Assembly: GCF_030272615.1 (NCBI RefSeq)
Contig: NC_081414.1
Span: 3,535,501 to 3,599,500 of the forward strand
Reading direction: 5' to 3'
Origin: Cryptomeria japonica
Taxonomy: Eukaryota > Streptophyta > Pinopsida > Cupressales > Cupressaceae
Length of the DNA stretch: 64,000 bases
The position numbers and the translations under genes were made by a program. The stretch's first letter is position 1, and each line of letters begins with the position of its first letter. The notes under the pieces were generated by a model. That model was not told where the DNA came from and did not search any database. It saw only the letters and a program-made list of their open reading frames with translations. Below are positions 1 through 12,027 of this stretch, piece after piece.

Positions 1-684
1 GGGATGGTCTTCCATGCTTGGTTTACCCTGCTGTTGGTTTGCGCTTCGTGGTGATTCTTTTTCAGAGGATTTTAATCTCGTCTTTTGGCCGACCTATCTA
101 CACATTTCATTTTCTTTTCTTATGGGAATGTGGACTTTCTTGGCTGACCCAGATGTTCGCGGATGCTATATAATGATGTATTTGACCCTAGTAGATTCAA
201 CATTGAGTATTAAGGATATAGAATTGTAGATTGTAATTTGAATCTGACGTTTGCTTCCAGATTGATGCATATAGATGTATCTCTGTAATAGGGCAGTTGC
301 CTTCATGTAAGAGGAATGTTATTGACAGTTGCATTTGAATCCATAAATTGATCCATGCCTGATCTAACATTCTCTCTCTCTCTTGGCTTGTATTATGTTG
401 TTTTGTTCTTGTTGCATGGACCAAACTTCCTCTTTGGGGATCCTCCTATTTGTGGCTGCACCAACAAGGGTGGGGTCTACTATCAAAGATCATGGATCAG
501 ATGGAACAAAGCTTGATGACAATGAGAACTAATGTGTTACACTTCCATCGGGTGGCGATAAGCCGATAAAGCAAAGGTAGAGCCCCTTTAGACATAAGTG
601 AGACTTAACGCCTAAAATAAGATTGATCGAGCATTTTTGGAATTAAAACATATGAAATGCGACCCCCAAAAAAAAGGGATTAAC
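1..684. other. No supportable gene
   Basis: No reading frame longer than about 77 residues and no recognisable motif. The T-rich stretch around 200-420 could be a transcript 3' end, but nothing confirms this. A short tract rich in A then G lies just left of the solo LTR that starts at 685. Confidence 0.4.
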
Positions 685-1825
685 TGTTATGAATCCCACA
701 TATACTAAGAGGGGGGGGTGAATCAGTATCTAATCGGTGATTAGAATTTCTTGACTTAAAACATGCAGAACATATTATAACAATGTACCGGTATGCAAGA
801 AATAATACAATAAATAGAATTAAGAACATCCACATGAAAAGCACACCATAACACAAGGTTTTAAAGAGGAAACCTGGTGTGGGAAAAACCTCGGTGGGAT
901 TTGTGACCCACAATATTCACTCATTGGCCAATAAGAGAATATTACTTACAATAGGGGCTTGCACATGCAGGAAGGCCAACTGCCTAGAGCTCACTGCTCA
1001 ATGGGAAGTCTCACTGACTTACAATGAGGATTATACAAATCCAATATCTTGTACTGCTTTACAATAGCATCTATAATGCCCGATCCAGTACCGATTGCTG
1101 CTCTGCTTCTTACATAAACCCTTTAGCCTATATTTCGCATAATAGGTCTGCCTAATATTTTCCTTATCGCTTACACCTCTTACAAAATGTCTACAATGAT
1201 CTCTTTTATATATAAGAGTCATTTTACAATTTGCCAAGTCGGCTTACAAAGTTTTTACAATAATAAACAAAATATAATATAACAAAATCATGTCGGCCTC
1301 TGTGCCGGTATACTTCCTTTTTTTGTGCCGGTGCCGGTGTCCTGAGTGTCGATGTAGAGTGTGATCTGTTGATGCTGGTATAATGCCTTTGCCGGTACCA
1401 TAGGATTGCAAGGTTGCCATCAATGACAAAACCTTCAGTCACATACAATGTCTCATTGGAGTGTGCATATGCCAACATTAACATGGTGAATTATGCATAA
1501 CCACAACTGCACTTTTTCTGAGTAAAACCTGTTTGCCCAATGGCTTCACCACACGACGACCTATGACTTCTCTGTCCAAATGCAAGACCAAGAAAACTTC
1601 CATTTGTGTTCTTTGTCTTCTTTGTGGCATGTGATTAAATGCCTTTGCATCTCTAACTAGTGGGTGTGAAGCTATTACTTTGCACATTCTTTGTCAAGTT
1701 GCACTTGTTCTCTGTGATACTTATCATCTCTTCATCTCTATCCAATGGATGTCTCTACATGTCTCTACATCTTTGCCCAGAGCATCTTCTCAACTGTTGA
1801 CATCAATGACAATCTAATGCCAACA
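685..1825 (-). mobile_element. Copia-type LTR, probably solo, minus orientation
   Basis: On the minus strand the segment starts TGTTGGCATTAG and ends CATAACA, giving TG...CA termini. It shares blocks with the complete minus-strand copia LTRs at 14055 and 29290: the G-run followed by GTGAATCAGT near 710, the GTGGGAAAAACCTCGGTG block near 878, and the GTCATTGATGTCAAC block at its start. No primer-binding site or polypurine tract adjoins it and the flanks show no clear 5-bp duplication. It is therefore probably a solo LTR or a truncated end. Confidence 0.6.
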
Positions 1826-1832
1826 AAAGGAG

Positions 1833-3105
1833 TGTTGTCTTTGATGTCAAAGAGGAGTCAACAAATGATGAAGAATTATATGTAGTCGTATACAACTCCA
1901 TCATCTTGTATTTTGTTGAAAATATAAGCTCTTATTGTTAAACTTGTTGTTCCAAATGTGTAACTTGATAGCATTCTTTGGTTTAGAGGTTGTCTAGTGT
2001 GATACAGTGATAGTGGCCAGCTCTCTGATTATCCATATTGTGCAGAATCTATTTGTGGATTATTCAAAAGACTTATAAAGATGTATCATGATGTTTATGG
2101 AGTTTTGGTGTTGATTTTTGGGATCACAGTTGATCTTTAGTCAAGTGTGATTGTTTTGGTGTTAGTGTACATGAATGTGTTGCAGTCCTATGCCTGCTAG
2201 TATTGTGGTGATGCGGCTTGATTATTTAGTGTTTTGGATATTTTTTTATGCTATCTTGGGCATCTACAATACCCTTGGTGGTTTGCATTACAGTTTGAGC
2301 AAGTTATGTTGGTGTGCACAATAATGTTATCTTTTGCACTTTACCTATAATGTTTTGGTTTGTAAAATGGTGTGTGGATTTATAGGCGATGTTTTAGGAT
2401 GGACATGATCGTGTGCCTACATTATGTGATGCCTCACACATCTCTTTTTACCTTTTGCATTACATTGGAGATTGTTTTTGGGCCAATGGTTTTGTTTTTA
2501 CATGCTACATCTAATTAGGCCGACCCAATTGATGTTGTTGAGGTTGCAAATGGTATATGGAATCATTGTGGAAAGATATACACAAGTAGTGTAGGTTGTG
2601 TGAAGCAATTATGAAGCATTACAAAGGTTCAAAAGTATAGTAGAGCAATATTGAAGATAATTTCTTATGTGTTTTGAACAGTGAATTGAGATCAACATTT
2701 TAGTGGATGTGGTTCTTTGCACTTCAATCGTATTGATATTATTATATCAAAAGTGTTGTAGCTTGACTTGAAGAAGTGATCTCCAATTTTTGTAAGTCCC
2801 TTTTGTATCTTAACCTAAGGTTGTGTGCCTTAGCTTTGCAAGTCATCTTTGGTGCAGTGAGCTCCTTGGCCTCTAACCTAACATTGTAATCTAATTATCA
2901 TATAGTGAGATAGTTCTCACTTTAGTTTTTCCCAGTTTGGGTTTTCCATGTAAAAATCTTGGTATTCTTCTGTGGTTGCTTTTGGGGTTTTTGTTATTTA
3001 ATTTTATGTATAAGGTAGATGTAATTAATGTTAAGTAAAAGGTTAAATATAAGTTTTAGTGTATGTTGATTCACCCCCTCTCTCAACATCCAGTAGTGCT
3101 CTATA
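1833..3105 (+). mobile_element. Probable 5' LTR of a decayed copia element
   Basis: It starts TGTTGTCTTTGATGTCAAAG and is followed at 3106 by ATTGGTATCAAAG, a one-base variant of the initiator-Met-tRNA primer-binding site used by plant copia elements. Near its end it carries the block TTTTTCCCAGTTTGGGTTTTCC and then TTCACCCCCTCTCTC. Equivalent blocks occur in the plus-strand copia LTR at 19179-20734. The left border is inferred from the TGTTG start only. Confidence 0.5.
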
Positions 3106-4260
3106 ATTGGTATCAAAGTGTGGTTCTTGAAGTTATATCTTATCAACCGAGTTAGATTTGGATTTTTAACAATATGTTTAATTTTGAAAGAGATTTGGAT
3201 GCTATGAAACAACATGAATGGGGCATTGATGTTGTGGTAGACATGGATGGAGAATTAAGACATGCTCTAGTAGATTTGGATGAAAGCAAAAATAAGTGCA
3301 TGAAAGAAAAATAGATTTTTTTTTATCTAAGAAAGATACTTGATGAAATAAAGAAGGCTATTGATGATCTTGAAACAAAGCTACATGACAAATCCAAAGA
3401 ATGCACCAAACTTGTTCAAAAGAAGTGAACATGTTGAGAAAAAAGTTGAAGGAAGCAAAAGAACAAACTAACAAAGGCCTGGAGATTAAAGGTGGTAGTG
3501 AAGTACTTGATGTGATGTTGATTTATTAGAAGCAGAATAAAGATAAAGGAGGACTTGGCTTTGAGAAAGGTGAAAGCTCTAAGACTCTTAGCAAAGGAGA
3601 AAAAGGGAAGGAAAACGTCAAGGATGAATTGAAGGACACTACTAAAGATCAATAAGGTTTCATTCTAGTCTAGAACAAGAAGATTGTCAGAAGGACTTAT
3701 CCTACTCAAACCAAGTATTCATCAACCTTTAATGGTGACTATTTTCATGCAATAAGTTTCAACACAAAGCTAGTGAATGTAGAAGTCAGATCAAATCTTA
3801 GTCATTTAATGGTTAGTGCTATCTTGTAATAAGTTTGGACATAAAGCAATTAGTGCAAAAGTAGGATGGTATGGAATGGATATGTAAATACAAACAATGG
3901 TAGAAATATTTAGTCATTCAATGAATATTTTTATGCATGCAACAAGTTTAGGCACAAGGCTTTTGAGTCCAAGTCTAATGTTAGAGGAAACAAAAGTTGT
4001 CCACGACAAGGTTTGATTTGTCATAACTGTAATAAATTAGGACACATTGCTAGGTTCTACAAAGGAAAGAATGAAAAGATTATTGGTTCAGTAAAGAAAA
4101 TTGATATTGGTGAAGCAAAGGAGAAGATGAAGATGACATGGGTGAAGCAAAGGAGAAGATGAAGATGACATGGGTGAAGAAATCAGACGAGAAGGTGGAA
4201 GAAAAGATTGAGGATGGGTCCACACCTATTGATGGTGCATATTACTCTTCCGATAATTAG
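3106..4260 (+). pseudogene. Decayed copia gag with zinc-knuckle remnants
   Basis: After the primer-binding site, short frames in shifting phases resemble the gag linker of the minus-strand copia at 27720-28204, including a GGLGFE block preceded by a Lys/Asn-rich stretch (about 3530-3580). Three zinc-knuckle remnants follow: CNKFGHK near 3826, CNKFRHK near 3937, and CHNCNKLGHIA near 4020. Each lacks at least one Cys/His. Several stops and a 32-bp duplication (4110-4173) break the frame. No protease, integrase or RT follows, so the element is a gag-only remnant. Confidence 0.6.
4110..4173 (+). repeat. Tandem duplication, 2 x 32 bp
   Basis: The 32-base unit beginning GTGAAGCAAAGGAGAAGATG occurs twice back to back, identical by eye. 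A 32-bp insertion shifts the reading frame of the surrounding gag remnant. Confidence 0.9.
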
Positions 4261-4719
4261 ATAGTTTGCATTGTCTGATGGGGAGAACTGATTGAAGATC
4301 TCATGACACCCCTTGTAGTTTGCATCTTGAAGTTGTTTTTAGTATGGCAGAGTTTGTGAGAGTATTTTCGAAGGATTTTGGATGTTTATGGCAATTTGCA
4401 GTGTTGTTTGTGGATTCTGATGAAACAAAGTATCAACTTTTTGAAGTTACAAAAGTAAAATGCATTAATGTTTGTTTAGCCCTAAGTAGGTTGATGTAAT
4501 AGTTAAATTGGCTTTTTGAGTTCATTTTGATCATTTGTGATCTTGTGACTTTGAAGAGCTCTCTAGTGTGAATGAATTTCTTGTGTGCATGAAAAGTATG
4601 TTTGAAGGTTTTCTACATACCATAGGTTTCCAATTCAGTTTGAGGAAGTGTGAAATAGCTACACCCATGTTGTTGATCTTGAATTGAAATCGTGACCTAT
4701 TTTCAAGCCGTATCCTTGT
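4261..4719. other. No recognisable gene
   Basis: T-rich sequence between the gag remnant and the next decayed ORF. No motif or long frame seen. Confidence 0.4.
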
Positions 4720-5841
4720 GTGGCGATTTTAAAAGACAATGAAGGAGCATTTTTTAGGGTTCCAATAGATCTGGTTTACACACAGGATGTGAGGGCATAC
4801 ATTTATGTGCCTATTGCAAAAATTAGTCCCGTGAAATTTCATGATATATGGAAAAAACTTATCAAAGTTGATTTAACGATATTCAAGGAGTACAAGAGGA
4901 TTTCGGATGTGGGTCTGCATATTTGGAAGGAGTTTCCTGATTTTAGCTATGATGAAGCATGGGTTTGATCATTTTGAGTTGGATTCATGATGACATCATG
5001 CATTTGGACCAGCCATACAAAATTATGAAGGATGCCATTAGGGGATTGATTGATTTGTGTTGCACCAATACCCTTCCAGTAAAGAAGATGGTAAAAAATG
5101 ATACTATAGTACAACTTACTGGTTTGGTGTATGAAGAAAGATCTATGACTATCGAAGACATTGTTGATCCAAGAATTCAATATGTAACAAAGTGTTTGGC
5201 ATAAAAACTCTATTTCTAGATCTATGAGGGGATAAAGATTCACACTGCACATCAAATGGTGTTTCTCAGAGAAAGGTTTGACCTATATGAACTTCTGAGG
5301 CAATAAATTTTGCAATTTTTTTTGGAAATAATGAAGAAGAGAAAATATCAGTTTAGGTATTGATTCTTGATTTTTTTTTGGATTTCATGTTCATGAATGA
5401 CGTTCTGGAGATTAAGAACAAAGTGTGGGATATTTTTTCACTGATTGCAATTCAAATTATATAGAACATTAGGTCTTTTGGGATAAGTGGAGGTGCATAC
5501 AACACCTAGTACTCAGGGTGGTTAAAGAACTTTCAAGATAGAGTGAAAGAAAGGGAGAGATTTCCTACTGATGTGGTCCAGAAGTATAAAGATGTGTTTA
5601 CATTTATGGTAAGTGCAAATTATCACTATATTGAGGTTGTTGAGCAGGGACAACTTGAATTCTTGAGTTGCCCTATGAAGTGTTTGCAGAAGAAGTAGAG
5701 ATGCATATTGCTACAATAATAAAGATGTTGATTGATCCTAATAAGTCTAGGTTTGGCACTGCAAAAGAGATCTTCACTAAGCCGTGGAAAGAGAAAGTTG
5801 ATAAGGGGCATGAAAAAATAATAGAGAAACTATATCAAAAT
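4720..5841 (+). pseudogene. Decayed ORF of unknown family
   Basis: Three coding-like plus-strand blocks in changing frames lie in a row: 4720-4968, 4959-5204 and about 5520-5841. Joined loosely, they read as a soluble, charged protein with normal amino-acid composition, for example the DEAWV block at the end of the first. One frameshift near 4965 and several stops separate them. The context between retroelement remnants suggests a retrotransposon accessory ORF, but I do not recognise the family. It ends where the gypsy-like LTR begins at 5842. Confidence 0.35.
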
Positions 5842-7047
5842 TGTAGCGTTGTAAATTGCATCCCTATGCAATTTCTTGCTTAGTTACGCCCTATTATAGC
5901 ATGTATGGCCTCCCGCGTCTGGTTATGTTCATCCCAACTCAATTCCACATGTGAGTATGGCTTCTCCTTTTGATTTTTGACTTCAAAAACCAATTCGGGG
6001 TCACATTGGAGGGAGAATGGCACCTAGGGTGACCCGCTCCCAAGCGCAGGTCAATTAAGCTACCCTACTCCCTAGTGTTTGGGCCCAAATTCAAACCACA
6101 TAATGGTCAACATGGTTATGTGGGAAATATTTTCCCGTGTCAACTTGCTTTGATTTTTACACCTTGAAATGTTTGGGAGAGGTACACAAGAAAGTTATCC
6201 TCCCTCATTTTGGGTAAGCAAGTGAGAAAGTTCACAAAGAGAATGTGAATGATCAAGAAATTTAAGCATACAAGGCATTTCATCCCACCATATTCTTCAT
6301 TGTAGCAACCTTCAACAATAATCATGTAAGCATGTCTTTTGTGATGTCATTTTAGGTCTTTGTGAGTTATGATATTGCATCAACATTTTTTTATCACCTT
6401 CAAAGAAGCATTTGCACCATCAAGGTATAAGACACTTCCATTCTCAGATCTAGTCTCTGCTATATATCAACACACTTTCCTTTCAAGTATATTTCAATAC
6501 AATTTCATGGTTAATTCCAAAATCAAGGTTTGACTTAGGCAAACCCCTTTCTACCCAACATTTTACCTCTTTTCTATATGCAAGAACAAGTGATAGACCC
6601 ACAAAAACAAGTACATAGCAAATAGGTGGAGATCTATAATCTTTAATTCATCGAAGTTGAAACTGCTAGGAGCAGGCTGAGCATGACACCTTAGTCTTGG
6701 GAGAAGGTCGAGCTTGGTGCATTGCTCCCTCTAGTTTGACCTGAGATTTTTTCTACGGGTCGGTTACAATCTACTTTGTTAGATCTTTTGCTAGAATTCG
6801 TATGTCGGTTCACTGTTTCCATGTGCACATATAAAGGTTATCTTGTCACCCTATTTTGCCTCTTTCTTCCTAATTTGTAGAGTTGTCTTTCAAGTACCCC
6901 CACGAGGGACTATTGAATTCACCTTGTGTCTAAGAAAATATTGGACCAAGTGGATCATTCTCCCTCTCAAAGTGATTAAAGCTAAAATAGGCCTAAGCTT
7001 TCTAGTTTGCCCATACAAGCTAGTGAGCCCTATTTCCCCACATCACA
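5842..7047 (+). mobile_element. Gypsy-like LTR, copy A
   Basis: It starts TGTAGCGTTGTAAATTG and ends ...CATCACA just before TTTTGGTGAACCC, a plausible primer-binding site. It aligns by eye in landmarks with LTR copy B (9920-11133): the start block, the GGTTTGACTTAGGCAAA block near 6530 versus 10625, and the end. It is strongly diverged from copy B. Confidence 0.6.
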
Positions 7048-7335
7048 TTTTGGTGAACCCAACATGTCCTATACTTCTATATTTTGATTTTCAAACTTGG
7101 TTTGGGGTGTTTCATAATAGAATTCACTAAATTTGATTGCTTTGTTATTTCACATGTGATTACATTGCTTCGTAGTTACATTTATAAAAATCACGTGTTG
7201 GATAATGGTTTCTTTCACTTCATGTTGCTTACTTTAATTCATAGTACTCTTGCATATGGCATCATTAGAATTTAAAATATATTTACTACTTGCAAATAAT
7301 TTCTCTAAGATTTTATCCATTTTGTATGTTTTTTT

Positions 7336-7929
7336 ATGATGATATTCCTAATAAGATACATAGCATATGTAGATCACATAAAAGCTTTTGTAGAAAATGA
7401 TAATCCTAGAGATGACATTGAAAAGGCTAATACTTGTACCTCTCCTAGGGTATCTCATGATAATGAGGAAAGAATTAATACTCCAATGAATGATCTATCT
7501 AATAGAGAGGAAGTATTGAAGAGAAACATGGCAACATCTTCTTCTCATATATATACTCTAGTACATGGGGGCCAAGGTCAAAACATTGGTTTATCAATCT
7601 CTCTAGATCCTCCTTATTCTCTGGGAGCTTATCTTGATCATCAACATATTTGTAGGCAATATGATGTTATGTACTTTATGCCTGATCTATTTCGTAAAAT
7701 AACTGTAGGCAAAGATGAAGCCTTAGACGATAAGGATCCTCCTTCCAAACCTACCAAAGAGGACATGGATAATGATGATATAAATGAGAATCCACCTACA
7801 AAGGATATTCCTTATTCATCTACTCATCCCTTTGGACCTTCAACTTATCCTTACACAACAAGGTTTAAGGAGATTCATGATCAAAGTCCCTCTCCTTCAC
7901 AATTAAAAACATCCTATGAGATTGGCTAA
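7336..7929 (+). pseudogene. Gag-like ORF of the non-autonomous element, copy A
   Basis: A 197-residue open frame rich in Asp, Glu, Ser and Pro. It is clearly paralogous to 11599-12027: both share, in order, an EERI block, a motif on the pattern NDL(S/F)N followed by E(E/A)(V/A)LKRNM, an SSSH block, and a block from SLDPP or CLDPP to AYL and HRHIC or HQHIC. There is no signal peptide or membrane segment. A cysteine-histidine motif typical of gypsy gag C-termini follows at 8370 after stops. The start is the first ATG of the frame and may lie in the leader. Function beyond gag-like is not known. Confidence 0.45.
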
Positions 7930-8369
7930 GATATGATTTCAAAACAAGGCTACAGAGGACAAGGATTTGGAAAATAAGAACAAGGAATCAAGTGCCCTAT
8001 AGATATTACCTTACAATATACTATAGAAGGTTTAGGATATCTCAATTCATCAACAAATATGGATGATCTACATAAGGTTCAAATGCTTAAGGAGTACTTT
8101 ACAAAAAATATAAACTATTTTCCATTTAAACATGCTTCTTCATCAAATAATCATCCCCCTCCCTTGCCATTCCTCTTACAAACAAGAAAACAACCCTTCT
8201 TCTTCTACTAGTGTAGCTTGCCCTACATCTCAAGAGACAAAACCTATCCACACTGATAATCATGAACAATTTTCTACAAGAATTTTTTGGAGGTTAAAAT
8301 GACAAGAATGTTACTTTTCCTTTCATAAGAAATGTTAATAATTATAAGAATAAAGATGGTGATGTGTAT

Positions 8370-8438
8370 TGTCTCTTTCATCATAGTTATTCTCATTCTC
8401 TTGGAAATTGTAAAGCTTTTAAAGAATTTGTTCAAGAC
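8370..8438 (+). pseudogene. Gag zinc-like motif, copy A
   Basis: The frame reads CLFHHSYSHSLGNCKAFKEF, matching the pattern Cys-x2-His-x4-His-x4-Cys followed by a charged helix. That pattern is common in plant gypsy gag proteins. The equivalent in copy B is at 12313. Confidence 0.5.
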
Positions 8439-8836
8439 TAATATGATAAAGCTCATATTACTCTCAAAACTGATCTTATGCTTTTTCTTGGTGTAGAGGT
8501 CATGCCTTAGCACTCCTCTTTACCTATTATGTTGATTTGCACCATGTAATCTTACTAGTTTACCCTTTAGTACTTAGACTCTTTGTTTTGCATGGTGTTA
8601 TGCTTTCATTTTCATTCTGTAATAGCTCCTTTTCCTTGACATTCATGCTTAGGGGGCAAGGATTCTATTTCTTATTCTCTCTAAGGATAAACTTTTTCTA
8701 TTATTTAGGTGGTATTTTCTTATGATATGATGTTATTTGTTGTGTGGATTTGTTTCTTTGCTCAAGGATTCTATCTTTTGCAAGTGGTGTGTATCCTTGG
8801 GTAAAACCTCTTCCTCACTTGACAATGTTGAGACAT

Positions 8837-8907
8837 GGACCAACTAGGACTCAAACCTAGGACCTTTCATACACTGCTGGGGTGCTCTACCACTGAGCTA
8901 TTGGCCC
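8837..8907 (-). other. tRNA-like unit in TRIM left LTR (Pol III A and B boxes)
   Basis: The minus strand has a 7-bp acceptor-like stem (GGGCCAA with TTGGTCC), a D arm GCTC...GAGC containing TAGCTCAGTGGTAGAGC (A box), and a T arm CTAGG-TTTGAGT-CCTAG (B box). Overall length is 71 nt. It is closest in layout to plant tRNA-Cys, but the anticodon arm is degraded, so it is not a functional tRNA. Confidence 0.75.
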
Positions 8908-9034
8908 CTCTTGGACTAGTCCATCATCTGTCCAGGTGTGGCTTATTTCCAACACCAACACCCCCCTTAAGCCACACCTCTAGTGTGCTTGGGGCTCCTA
9001 GCCTGGACCTAGCTCTGATAACATGTTGAGACAT

Positions 9035-9105
9035 CGACCAGCTAGGACTCAAACCTAGGACCTTCTATATGCTGCTGAAGTGCTCTACCACTGATCTACT
9101 GGCCT
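9035..9105 (-). other. tRNA-like unit in TRIM right LTR
   Basis: Same fold as the unit at 8837-8907. Acceptor pair 7 is G-C here and A-T in the other LTR, a compensatory difference. The anticodon-like stem is CTTC/GAAG. The D arm has one mismatch (GATC against GAGC). Confidence 0.7.
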
Positions 9106-9582
9106 CTCTTGGACCAGTCCATTGTCGGTCCGGGTGTGGCTTATTTCCAACACCAACAAACAAGGTATGTCTATTTTAAACAAATCCCTCACTTGGAACT
9201 AAAAAGTATGCTATCATTCATCAAGAATCCCTTTACCTAGCAATGGGAGGAAGGTGTGAATTCTTGTTCTCCTTCATTTCTTTTGGTAAATGATGTTATT
9301 TTTGTTTAGGATCTCCTCTTGGAGGTAGATGTCTTTGAGCAAAGGTCTCTTCCTCCTTATTTTGTATTTGTTGCAAGATATCTCACAATTAACATTTCCT
9401 TGGCACATAAGAGTTATGCCTCTTTGGCTAGGGTTGCATGTACATTATTGTTACAAATATCTCCTTAGTTATTGAAGGTGTGTACCCTTGTTCTTCTTTT
9501 CCTTAAGATGTCACTATTGCTCTATGCTACCATCTTAAGGAGGGAGACATATATGCAACCTCCTTGTGTATTATATTATGAA

Positions 9583-9919
9583 TTTCCTTGGAGACATTGC
9601 TTTCCTTGGTCATCCTTTTGCCCCATTTTTAGCGGATTTCTTTGGAGACAATGCTTTTCTTTGTTATCCTTTTGCAACATTTTTAGTAGATTTCCTTGGA
9701 GACAATGCTTTCCTTGGTTATCCTTTTGCACTATTTTTGGCAGATTTCCATGGAAACAATCTTTTCCTTGGTTATCCTTTTGCATCTTTTTTGGTGGATT
9801 TTCTTGGATACGATACTTTCCTTGGTTATCCTTTTGCACCGTTTCTAGCAAATTTCCTCAAAAACAATATTTTCCTTGGTCATCCTTTTGTACCATTTTT
9901 CATGGATTTCCTTGGAGAC
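9583..9919 (+). repeat. 54-bp minisatellite, six units plus a partial
   Basis: Units of 54 bp begin TTTCCTTGGAGACAATGC and run from 9583 to 9906, followed by a 13-base partial that abuts LTR B. Because 54 is a multiple of three, several frames stay open, giving spurious ORFs on both strands. A related block of about 2.7 units is at 31705-31850. Confidence 0.9.
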
Positions 9920-11133
9920 TATAGCACTGTAAATTGTAATCAGTTGAATTTACACCTCACGTTTGTGCTCCTACTTTAACATGTCCCATCTCCATCCCCC
10001 CTCTAGGTTCATTTTGGTCCTATTATCCAACCTTGATGTCATGGACATCACCTAGTGGACCCCACCCTGGAGGTATCTTCCCATTTCCCTTTGTGTTGGT
10101 TATATTAGTAGGAGGACCAGGGCATGGAGAACCCTGGTGACCAGGGCCCTCCATGCCCTAGTCCCCCTTAAATAGACCCCGATTTGAAATGGGGCAAGGT
10201 ATTTATCTCTCTAATGGCTTTCGGTCCCCATGGCTACACATGACTGTTGGAGGTTAGCCTAATCGATAATTAACATATGGAACCCTATATAATGACATCC
10301 TACCAATTCATTTTGATCATCACTCATACACCCTATCTTCCATGCATCTGTGAAGCTTTCATTATCAAGTATTTTCATAGATTCAACACTGCATTTCATC
10401 CTTCAAGCATTATGGAGCAAAGTTACATCAATCTTCATGCAAGCATGTGTGTGTGATTAGGGTTTTTCATATTCATGTGTTTGTCATGCCATTACATTCA
10501 ACATTTGTGATTATATTCAAAGAGTATTTTATCATCATCAATGATTGCAGATTTGAGGTATATCTCCTTAACATTTATTTCAACATTTGTATTATTTCAT
10601 TTAAAGTTTATTCCTAAATTGGGGTTTGACTTAGGCAAAACCCTATCCACAACATCCTTCTCTCTCTTTTTGTATGCAAGAAATAGTTTTAGGAGCTATG
10701 CTCGGGAATTACAACAAAGTCGATGGTGATGAATAGGTTCAACTTTCAATGGAGGAAAATTCAAAGGACCAGAGTGGATCTGTGCAACCTTATCCCGAAA
10801 AATCAGGTCGAGCTTCTAGGAACAGGTTTTGAATCTATTCTTTTGCCCAAACTTGAGTCTGTGGCTCTATGGGACATCTATAGCATTCTATATTCCTTAA
10901 TTTACTTCAATTACCCCTCATTTTGCTCTAATTTCATAACTACATTCCAAATTCAACTAAGAAAGAGGATAATCATTCCCAACAATCAAGTCCAATCAGA
11001 ATCTTAGCCCTTTCCTTATTTGGATTGAGGCTAGATCTATTGGGTTCAATCCTCTTTCAATGTATTTGGTTAATTTGGATTATTAGTGGTTTTATTATCT
11101 TAATTTACCTTAATTCCAAATTACACCATTGCA
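9920..11133 (+). mobile_element. Gypsy-like LTR, copy B
   Basis: It starts TATAGCACTGTAAATTG (TG mutated to TA) and ends ...CACCATTGCA before TTTTGGTGACCCTGAC, a probable primer-binding site. A TATA box (TATATAA) lies at 10286-10292. It shares its 3' two-thirds with the partial LTR C at 30835-31704. Confidence 0.65.
10286..10292 (+). promoter_or_regulatory. LTR TATA box
   Basis: TATATAA inside LTR copy B. The same position in LTR copy C reads TATATAAA (30858-30865). Confidence 0.5.
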
Positions 11134-11377
11134 TTTTGGTGACCCTGACTCCTTGCATGCTTATTTTTTATTTATGGTCTCAAATTTGATTTGTAAACAT
11201 TTAAACAATTTTTTTTGCACCCATAGATGATAATTGCATAAAGTTAGAGGTTAAACTCATAAAAACCCTAATTTATTTTTCTTGTGGGTTGCATAATTTT
11301 GCACTTTTATTTTTCGATCCGATTTCTCATAATTTCATTACATATGTTGCTTTGGTTATCATAAGTAGGTTGGATAA

Positions 11378-12027
11378 ATGGAGTGGTTATCTTGCTTTGG
11401 TAAATCAATTTCAAGTTTAATTCATGATCTCCATAATGTTCCCTTTTGCGCATATGATGATAGCTCATGTTTTTATTTCATGCATAATTATGATTTACCC
11501 TCTCCTAAGGATTCTCCTACCCATGATTACACTTTAGTGCAAGAAGGGATTATTAACACTTCTTTTAGATCTCTCTCCTAAGGTAAATGTTTTGATGAAT
11601 GATGTTAATCTTTCTCCTAAAAAATGCCCCCTCTCCTAAGGGTATCCTAGAGGAAAATGACGATTTCATAAACACCTTCCTTAATATCACCTTACCCTCC
11701 ATACGTGGTATTACTCCTAAAGGTGAATCATTAATGAGTATTTGTACCCCTCCTAAAATTCCTATTATTCAGGAGGAAAGAATCAATATTCCTATCAATG
11801 ATCTCTTCAATGGAGAGGAAGCATTGAAGAGAAACATGATACAATCATCTTCTCATAAAGATACTTTAGTGCAAGTGGGCCAAGATCAAAATCTTGATAT
11901 ATCAATCTGTTTAGATCCTCCTTTTTCTCCTAGAGCTTATCTCAATCATCGACATATTTGCAAGGAAGATGATGCCATGCATTTTATTCATGACCTATCT
12001 CCTCATATAACATTAAGCAAAAATTAA
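11378..12027 (+). pseudogene. Gag-like ORF of copy B, broken
   Basis: Two short frames (11378-11581 and 11599-12027) separated by a stop and frame change. The second shares a conserved block order with 7336-7929. It ends at a TAA, after which coding-like sequence continues to the Cys-His motif at 12313, so the original gag was longer. It is not recognisable by function beyond gag-like. Confidence 0.45.

Larger units (their letters stand above)
8826..9158 (-). mobile_element. TRIM: 333-bp miniature LTR retrotransposon
   Basis: Two direct repeats of exactly 135 bp (8826-8960 and 9024-9158), each TG...CA, flank a 63-bp core. Read on the minus strand, the core starts TGTTATCAGAGC, a primer-binding site for initiator tRNA-Met, and ends CTTAAGGGGGG, a polypurine tract. 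Flanks are GACAA on the left and AACAA on the right, a 5-bp duplication with one change. The paralogous copy B near 12990 has an empty site reading through the insertion point, which confirms a discrete insertion. There is no coding capacity. Both LTRs contain a tRNA-like unit. Confidence 0.88.
7048..9919 (+). mobile_element. Internal region of gypsy-like non-autonomous element, copy A
   Basis: This lies between LTR copies A and B. It holds a gag-like ORF (7336-7929), a CxxHx4-type motif (8370-8438), an inserted TRIM (8826-9158) and a 54-bp minisatellite directly before LTR B. No protease, RT, RNase H or integrase motif was seen, so the element is a large non-autonomous (LARD-like) retrotransposon. 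Internal copy B (11134-13726) is a diverged paralogue without the TRIM. Confidence 0.55.

Noticed and set aside
8837-9105. Two tRNA-Cys genes
   Set aside because: The anticodon arm is degraded, the second copy has a D-arm mismatch, and both sit inside the LTRs of a TRIM.
9472-9979. Overlapping plus-strand ORFs of 137-150 residues
   Set aside because: Produced by the 54-bp minisatellite, with no conserved domain.
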